DNA of 52,987 nucleotides from Clostridia bacterium UC5.1-1D2 (lineage in GTDB: Bacteria > Bacillota > Clostridia > Lachnospirales > Lachnospiraceae), in NCBI GenBank assembly GCA_001304855.1, contig BBZN01000028.1:1-52987 (forward strand), given 5' to 3'. Both the position numbers and the translations under genes were made by a program. A model generated the notes under the pieces. That model worked only from the letters and a program-made list of their open reading frames with translations, had not been told where the DNA came from and ran no database searches. This document shows positions 47,300 through 52,987 of the stretch, piece by piece. Each line of letters begins with the position of its first letter. Position 1 is the stretch's first letter.

Positions 47300-47925
47300 A
47301 TGACAGGGGTTGATATTTTACAGATTTTGCAGGAAGAGATACACTCCACCGTAGTGGCTACGGTGGATGAAAACGGATATCCGCAGACCTGTGTAATTGA
47401 TATGATGCTGGCGGACGAGAATGGACTGTATTTCCTGACTGCAAAGGGGAAAGCCTTTTATGAACGTTTGATGAAGAAACCATTTGTAGCGCTCAGCGGC
47501 ATGAAGGGAACAGACACCATGTCTACATTCTCCATTTCTGTGCGTGGTCATGTGCAGAATATTGGAAAGAACCGGTTATCAGAGATTTTCGAGAAGAATC
47601 CCTATATGGCGAAGATTTATCCCTCAGAAAAGAGCAGGGAAGCCTGGAGGTGTTCCGCCTTTATAAGGGTGAGGGAGAGTATTTTGATCTGGGACAGCTG
47701 CCGCCTTTTCGGCAAAATTTTTCCTTCGGGGGAGAACAACAGCATCAGGACGGGTACCGGATCCATGCCGTAGCTTGCATTGGCTGTCAGAGCTGCCGCA
47801 GCGTCTGTCCTGTGCAGTGTATCGGCGATACGATTCCGAGAATAATAGATGAAAATCATTGCCTGCACTGCGGAAACTGTTTCCGCGCCTGTCCGGCGGG
47901 GGCGGTGGAGAAGCTGGGAGCATGA
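47300..47925 (+). CDS. PPOX-ferredoxin fusion protein (frameshifted)
   Basis: ATG 47300 (GTGAGGAG). The N-terminal PPOX split barrel (ILQEEIHSTVVATVDENGYP, NGLYFLTAKGKAFYERLMKK, VALSGMKGTDTMSTFSISVR) is joined to a C-terminal 2[4Fe-4S] ferredoxin: CIGCQSCRSVCPVQC and CLHCGNCFRACPAG. A lost base near 47645 separates them; the repaired text reads LEVFRLYKGEGEYFDLGQLP. About 208 residues. The arrangement lets electrons pass from ferredoxin clusters to a bound flavin, likely serving the flavoprotein upstream. The stop overlaps the next start (ATGA). Confidence 0.85.
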
Positions 47926-49192
47926 AAATGCGGATAGGCTTTGTCATTAGTTCATTGATTCTATTGTTTTGCATGTCCTTCCTGTCGGTGGAGCAGGAAA
48001 GAAAAGTGAATGCTGAGGAGGGAATACCAGTGGAATCGGTCACAATTTTTATAGCAACGGATATTCATTATCTGTCTCCTGCATTGACGGATCACGGGGA
48101 ATATTTTACGCAGATGGTGGAGCAGGCGGACGGTAAGGTGACTACATACACGGAGGAGCTGACGGAAGCCTTTATACAGGAAATGATTGAAAAGTCGCCG
48201 GATGTCCTGCTCCTTTCCGGCGATCTGACGTTTAATGGAGCAGAGAAAAGCCATCGGGATCTGGCAAAAGGTCTTCAGCACATTGTGGATGCGGGGATAA
48301 CAGTGCTTGCAATTCCGGGTAATCACGACTTGAATAATCCCATGTCAGCATCGTTTCGTGGAGACAGTTATCAGTTGGAACCCAGCATTACGGGAGAACA
48401 GTTACAGACATCTACGGGACATTTGGCTATGAACAGGCTGTGACGAAGGACGAAGAGTCTCTAAGTTATGTGGCGCAGGTGACGCCCACACTTCAAATTT
48501 TAATGCTGGATGTGAATGGAGCAAAGACGCCTGGCTTTGTTTCGCAGAATACATTTTATTGGGTGGAAAAACAGCTAAAGGAGGCTGCAAAAGAGGGAAG
48601 CCGCATACTGACTGTCAGTCATCAGAACGTGCTTCCCCATAATTCGGTTTTTACAAATGGTTTCATGATCGAAAATGGTGATGTGCTGAAGTCGATTTAT
48701 GAGAAATATGGAGTGATTTGCAACCTCAGCGGTCACATGCATATCCAGCATATAGAGGAGAACGGCAGCGGCTTAACAGAAATAGTTACATCCTCCCTGG
48801 CGGTATCTCCTAACCAGTACGGGGTGCTGAGGCTTGCGGAAAACCAGGCAGATTATCATACAGAGCAGACAGATGTGTCAGCTTATGCAAGAAAGAATGG
48901 GCTTGCAGATCCCAACTTGCTGGAGTTTGAGGACTATTCCAGAGAGTTTTTTAGAGAAAACTCTCTGCGTCAGACAAAAGGAGAATTGGAACATTGTGAG
49001 CGCCAAAATGAGATGTCAGAGTTTTTTGCAGAGGTAAATACAAATTATTTTGCAGGACGATTAGATCAGATCAACAGGGAAAATCCTTGGATTTCGGAAT
49101 GGAAACAGAATCAGGGGTTTGCAGAGACTTATCTGAGGAGTATTCTGGAAGAAGAGCCAAAAGATCATACCAAGGGGCGGTTTGCATTTTAG
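47922..49192 (+). CDS. Secreted or anchored calcineurin-like metallophosphoesterase (frameshifted)
   Basis: Signal peptide/anchor: IGFVISSLILLFCMSFLSVE. Metallophosphoesterase motifs in order: FIATDIHYL (D-x-H), LLLSGDLTFNG (GD), IPGNHDLNN (GNHD), VSHQNVLP (His) and NLSGHMHIQH (GHxH), so the bimetal site is complete. A slip near 48415 (TDIYGTFGYEQAV when repaired) lies between GNHD and the later motifs. The repaired length is about 423 residues. It acts outside the membrane; substrate unknown (nucleotide or phosphoester salvage is possible, and FMN/FAD hydrolysis to feed RibU is an attractive guess). Last gene before element D. Confidence 0.83.
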
Positions 49193-49194
49193 AG

Positions 49195-49264
49195 ACAGTA
49201 TCCTCCGGATAACTATCCAGCAATTTTGTATGTGTTTATGAGAAGATGTAATTTTTGTTACAAT
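49195..49264 (+). promoter_or_regulatory. Shared 37-bp element D and promoter of the sirtuin-macrodomain operon
   Basis: Element 49195-49231 begins ACAGTATCCTCCGGATAACT; it keeps the left palindrome but only CAATTTTGTAT of the right one. Three bp later: TTTATG (49235-49240), 18 bp, TACAAT (49259-49264). It is the most diverged of the four copies but has the same geometry. Confidence 0.75.
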
Positions 49265-49307
49265 AGAGTTTGAAGATAAAAATGGATGGAATAAGGAGAA
49301 GCAGTTT

Positions 49308-50176
49308 ATGATTTCAAATATGCAGGCAAAGAATAATAGGCTTAATTATGAAGAACAGCTGGTAAAGTTGAAGGAGGAGCTTCATCAGGCGGACGCAGTG
49401 CTGATTGGAGCCGGAGCCGGCCTTTCTATTTCTGCCGGCTTCACTTATTCCGGAAAACGGTTTGAGAAGTTATTTGGAGACTTTATACAGAAATACAGCA
49501 TTTCAGACATATACGCCGGTGGATTTTACCCCTGGCAGTCCTTGGAGGAATACTGGGCATGGTGGAGCCGCCATATCTTCGTCAATCGCTATGAGGACGC
49601 GCCGAAGCCGGTCTATCAAGAGCTTTTGTCGCTAGTTCAGGATAAGGACTATTTTGTATTAACCACCAATGTGGATCACTGTTTTCAGAAAGCTGGATTT
49701 GACAAGGAACGCCTGTTTTATACCCAGGGGGATTATGGCCTGTGGCAATGTTTTGAACCCTGCTGTCAGAAAACCTATGATAATGAACAGCAGGTCCGCC
49801 AGATGGTAGAACAGCAGAGGGGGATGAGAATTCCCACGGAGTTGATTCCCCGATGTCCTGTATGCGGAAAACCCATGACGATGAACCTGCGTTGTGATGA
49901 TACCTTTGTAGAGGACGAGGGTGGTACAGTGCGGCGGGACGGTATGAGGCGTTTCAGATGAAGTATCGAGGAGCGAATATTCTGTTTTTGGAACTAGGCG
50001 TTGGCGGAAATACACCTGGTATTATCAAGTATCCCTTTTGGAGATACACATATGAAAATCCCAATGCCTGTTATGCAGCCATTAATTATAATGAAGTATT
50101 TTCACCTTCGGATATTGCGGAACAATCTCTTTGTATTGAAGGCGATATTGGAAAGGTGCTGCAGGATATTGGATGA
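49308..50176 (+). CDS. SirTM-type sirtuin 1 (frameshifted)
   Basis: Macrodomain-linked sirtuin class, known in pathogens for protein ADP-ribosylation rather than deacetylation. NAD site: AVLIGAGAGLSISAGFTYSG; conserved TTNVDHCFQKAGF and YTQGDYGLWQC, where SirTM proteins have Gln-Gly-Asp in place of the catalytic His of deacetylases. Zinc cysteines: CFEPCC and CPVCGKPM. A lost base near 49920 hides the C-terminus, which continues MKYRGANILFLELGVGGNTP, then IIKYPFWRYTYENPNACYAA and GDIGKVLQDIG. The repaired length is about 290 residues. First gene under element D; start at ATG 49308 (AAGGAG). Confidence 0.87.
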
Positions 50177-50189
50177 GGGGGAGGAAGAG

Positions 50190-51154
50190 ATGTTTACAAA
50201 GATATCATCTGGAAAAAATTATATGAACGGGTTAATTTTCAGCAGTTTCTGTGTGAAATTACAGACAGGAACTATATATTTCAGGAACAGCCTTATGAAA
50301 ACCAGATTGCGCAGGCAGCCGGATATATAAGAGAGGCGGATGCGGTACTTGTAGGCGCCGGTGCGGGACTTTCAGCGGCAGCGGGACTGACTTATGGAGG
50401 AGAACGATTTGTCCGGCTCTTTTCTGATTTTATTGAAAAATACGGCAGAAAAGCCATGCGTGATATGTATTCAGCCGGCTTTTACCCCTATCCCACAGAA
50501 GAAGCCAAGTGGGGATATTGGTCCCGTCACGCATATGTGAACGGTATTGAGCCGGAGGGCCTCCCTTTATATAAAACTCTATATAATCTGGTAAAAGAGA
50601 AGCCGTATTTTGTGTTGACCACCAATGTGGATCATCAGTTCCAAAAGAGCGGATTTGCAGAACATTGTATTTTTGCAACCCAGGGAGATTATGGGGAAAT
50701 CCAGTGCAAACGTGGCTGCCATGACACGGTATATGATGCAGTCAGTATGTTTCGGCAGATGAATCAGGCAGCCAGGGACTGCTGTGTACCGGGCTGCATG
50801 GTTCCTAAGTGTCCGGTTTGCGGCGGAAAGATGGAGATGCATTTAAGATGCGATGGGTATTTTGTTGAGGGTGAGGCGTGGAATCGGGCAGCAGAATACT
50901 ATCGTGATTTTCTGCGAGAAAACCGGAATAAGAAAGTGGTGCTTTTGGAATTAGGGGTAGGATTTAACACCCCGGTTATTATTCGCCTGCCATTTGAGAA
51001 GCTGATGCGGGAACAGAGAAACTATTCCCTGGTCCGTCTGAACCTGAATGAAGCCTTTGTACCGGAAAGTTTGGGAGAACGGGCAGTTGGAATTAACGCA
51101 GATATTGTAAAGAGTATTGCGGATATACAGTTGGCAGTGGGAAAGGAGCAGTAA
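50190..51154 (+). CDS. SirTM-type sirtuin 2 (frameshift at the start)
   Basis: Paralogue of the preceding gene. The ATG at 50190 (GGGGGAGGAAGAG) is one base out of phase with YKDIIWKKLYERVNFQQFLC, so a T was probably lost in the fourth codon. NAD site AVLVGAGAGLSAAAGLTYGG; TTNVDHQFQKSGF; ATQGDYGEIQC with the SirTM Gln; zinc cysteines in CKRGC and CPVCGGKM; C-terminal LLELGVGFNTPVIIRLPFEK. About 321 residues. Two SirTM genes in tandem suggest different protein targets or a hetero-oligomer. GTG of the macrodomain gene starts 2 bp after its stop. Confidence 0.87.
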
Positions 51155-51155
51155 A

Positions 51156-52202
51156 GTGACGCAGAAAGAACGACTTGATTTTTTGGTGGATCGATTTAGG
51201 GAAGATTCTGTGCAGTATCGGGACTTGGAAGTGGAGAGTACCTATGAGGGAAAGCGTATGGCACTGCGTTCTCTGATGAATATTCGGATGCCGCGGGCTA
51301 TGGCGCAGGAGACGCTGACGGTGCAGGATGAATTTTTGGCGGAGGAAGCGAAGGAAAAGGGAATTGTGACTCTGGAGGAGATTCCTACAGTAAAGCAGCA
51401 GTATGGAAGCAGTCACAGGTTTGCGGACAAGATTTCCATCTGGCAGGGAGATATCACCAGACTTTCGGTGGATGCTATTGTCAATGCGGCGAATTCTCGG
51501 ATGTTAGGCTGTTTTGTGCCTTGTCATAGATGTATTGACAATGCGATTCACAGTGCGGCAGGTATTGAGTTGCGGGCGGAGTGTAATCATCAGATGAACC
51601 GCCGAAAAATCCAGTATGGGCTCCACTATGAGGAACCAACTGGTCAGGCCATGCTGACAAAGGGGTATAATCTTCCGGCGAAGCATGTGATTCACACGGT
51701 GGGGCCTATTGTGGAGGGACGTCTGACGGACGGCCTTCAAAAGGATCTGGAGAACTGCTATCGAAGCGTACTGGAATGTTGTGTGGGAAATGGTCTTCGT
51801 TCTGTGGCATTTTGCTGTATTAGTACGGGAGAGTTTCATTTTCCGAATGATGAGGCAGCTAAGATTGCGGTGGGCACAGTAAGCCGCTTTCTGGAGGAAC
51901 ATGAAACAGAATTTGACCGTATTATTTTTAATGTATTCAAATGTGAGGATCAGGAATTGTACGAAAAAGAAATGGAGAAAGGCGATATGGAATCGAAATT
52001 TGATGTGGTCAATAAAGATATGACCATGGGAGAACTGCTGGAATTGGATCGGGGAGTGTCGGAAGTGCTGATGAATGCGGGAATACACTGCATCGGTTGT
52101 CCCTCCTCCATCGGGGAATCATTGGAAGAAGCATGCATAGCACATGGAATTGATACGGAGATACTGGTGCAGCAGGTGCGGCGGTATTTTATGGAGAGGT
52201 AA
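51156..52202 (+). CDS. Zinc macrodomain ADP-ribosyl hydrolase fused to DUF1858
   Basis: 348 residues from GTG 51156 (AAAGGAG, 7 nt). After an N-terminal helical region come the macrodomain motifs GDITRLSVDAIVNAANSRML and the zinc-macrodomain signature GCFVPCHRCIDNAIHSAAGI, then HVIHTVGPIV and AFCCISTGEFHFPNDEAAKI. In SirTM operons this enzyme removes the ADP-ribose the sirtuin adds. The last 60 residues (DMTMGELLELDRGVSEVLMN, GIHCIGCPSSIGESLEEACI) are a DUF1858 domain, elsewhere found near hybrid-cluster and redox proteins and carrying a C-x-x-C pair. This fusion is uncommon. Intact frame. Confidence 0.88.
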   Translation: MTQKERLDFLVDRFREDSVQYRDLEVESTYEGKRMALRSLMNIRMPRAMAQETLTVQDEFLAEEAKEKGIVTLEEIPTVKQQYGSSHRFADKISIWQGDITRLSVDAIVNAANSRMLGCFVPCHRCIDNAIHSAAGIELRAECNHQMNRRKIQYGLHYEEPTGQAMLTKGYNLPAKHVIHTVGPIVEGRLTDGLQKDLENCYRSVLECCVGNGLRSVAFCCISTGEFHFPNDEAAKIAVGTVSRFLEEHETEFDRIIFNVFKCEDQELYEKEMEKGDMESKFDVVNKDMTMGELLELDRGVSEVLMNAGIHCIGCPSSIGESLEEACIAHGIDTEILVQQVRRYFMER

Positions 52203-52300
52203 TAAAGTTCAAAACCTTTGTATTGTGGACTGGAGTAAGTCATATATCTGCTTTATATAGAGCTGTAAATATTTTTGAGGAACACAGATGAATCGTGCAG

Positions 52301-52471
52301 GTATTCAGTAAGAGGCAGATTTATGATTATATTACAGGATTCAATGAACGAGATAATTTACATACCGTAGAAATCACAATTTCCAGGGTCAGAAAGAAAC
52401 TGGAACAATATACTGGGAGAGGGAATTTTATTATTACTATTCGGGGAAGGGGGTATAAATTCAAAAAATAG
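52301..52471 (+). pseudogene. C-terminal fragment of an OmpR/PhoB-type response regulator
   Basis: Reads VFSKRQIYDYITGFNERDNL, then HTVEITISRVRKKLEQYTG and IITIRGRGYKFKK-stop, the recognition helix and wing of a winged-helix output domain. Upstream frames (NIFEEH at about 52270) may hold a little more of it, but no receiver domain is present and no start is visible. A decayed remnant. Confidence 0.65.
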
Positions 52472-52473
52472 AC

Positions 52474-52887
52474 GTGAATAAGATGGAGGCTGAGAATCCT
52501 ATAGAGTATCGGGAGATTGTAAAAGGAAATCCGGATTTTGCCGGCTGGATTTCCAGCGCGGGAACCAGCATTGACTATCCGGTTATGCAGATGTCATGGG
52601 AACCGGAATATTATCTTCATCGAAATTTTGCGGGGGAGGATTCCTTTGCGGGAGTGCCGTTTATGGGTTCTGGAGATATGAAGGAGGGGGATATATTCTT
52701 ATATGGGCATAATATGAAGAACGGAACCATGTTCGCCGATTTGCTGAAATACCAGAAAGAGGGTGCAGTTCATTGTGGTATGATTGAATTTGCGAAAAAC
52801 GATCACAACAAAGGAAGGTGCTTTCTATGCATAATAGTATACTACATTTTATCGAAAATGACATCAAGGAAATTGAAAATCTCGTAG
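52474..52887 (+). pseudogene. Truncated class B sortase
   Basis: Starts GTG at 52474. The first about 95 codons are class B sortase: NPDFAGWISSAGTSIDYPVM, YYLHRNFAGEDSFAGVPFM and IFLYGHNMKNGTMFADLLKY with the catalytic His. After about 52760 the sequence is unrelated, and the catalytic Cys and Arg are absent, so it is broken. It has no membrane anchor or signal peptide. The break coincides with the putative transposase gene at 52827. Confidence 0.75.
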
Positions 52888-52958
52888 CAGCCATGCTGAA
52901 AGGGAAAAAAGAGCCTCATGACCTGTCACAGGATATCGGAAGTTTGACAGTTGAATAA
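52827..52958 (+). pseudogene. Probable N-terminus of an ISLre2-like transposase
   Basis: A 43-codon frame from ATG 52827, with AAAGGAAGG ahead, reads MHNSILHFIENDIKEIENLV then AAMLKGKKEPHD before drifting to LSQDIGSLTVE-stop. The opening resembles the N-terminal helix of ISLre2-type transposases. Only about 30 bases remain before the window edge, so continuation cannot be seen. It would explain the truncation of the sortase just upstream. Confidence 0.35.
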
Positions 52959-52987
52959 AGAAAAAAGTACCTGCAGGCCGCATAAAA

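Overview
The window looks like chromosome of an anaerobic, Gram-positive gut Firmicute of the class Clostridia, most likely Lachnospiraceae. This rests on gene content: an anaerobic ribonucleotide reductase, the NfnAB-type transhydrogenase pair, AddAB, an IscU-like/GGGtGRT pair, Cna-B surface proteins with class B sortases, strong AGGAGG ribosome sites and moderately high GC. I cannot name the species. No rRNA, tRNA or CRISPR array was seen.

A quality warning governs the whole annotation. About 25 genes are broken by single-base reading-frame slips, roughly one per kb. Where the correct reading can be reconstructed, the slip is usually a base lost from a short homopolymer. The protein continues perfectly in the next frame, so these entries are annotated as one CDS and should be presumed sequence errors, not pseudogenes, until reads are checked.

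Layout. 0-20.8 kb is mostly housekeeping: two XRE regulators, dUTPase, a TPR membrane protein, HflX, an NrdR-boxed NrdD carrying a fused redoxin domain, addB-addA, a ketopantoate-reductase-like enzyme, a ThyX-like protein overlapping DHFR, an aldose-epimerase-like protein and the nfnA-nfnB pair. 21.3-35.5 kb is a surface locus: a CAP-domain secreted protein, a giant (about 3,600 residue) thioester/Cna-B adhesin, an accessory membrane protein, a class B sortase and a Fic protein with an altered active site. 35.6-38.9 kb carries a MATE exporter and the IscU-like/GGGtGRT pair. 38.9-41.3 kb is an acquired patch: an AT-rich Fic toxin with a hybrid RelB/DinJ-VbhA-like antitoxin, a leftover 3' end of a second GGGtGRT gene and an IS110-family remnant.

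41.4-52.2 kb reads as one flavin/redox and ADP-ribosylation island. An HxlR regulator is divergent from the first of three small PPOX flavin-binding proteins. A 37-bp promoter element, always 3-4 bp upstream of the -35 box, occurs four times: before three PPOX genes and before a tandem pair of SirTM-type sirtuins followed by a zinc macrodomain-DUF1858 fusion. In between, an FMN riboswitch with its own terminator controls a riboflavin transporter (RibU), a flavoprotein reductase and a PPOX-ferredoxin fusion; a metallophosphoesterase overlaps the end of that operon. The right edge is decayed DNA: a response-regulator fragment, a truncated class B sortase and the probable start of a transposase.
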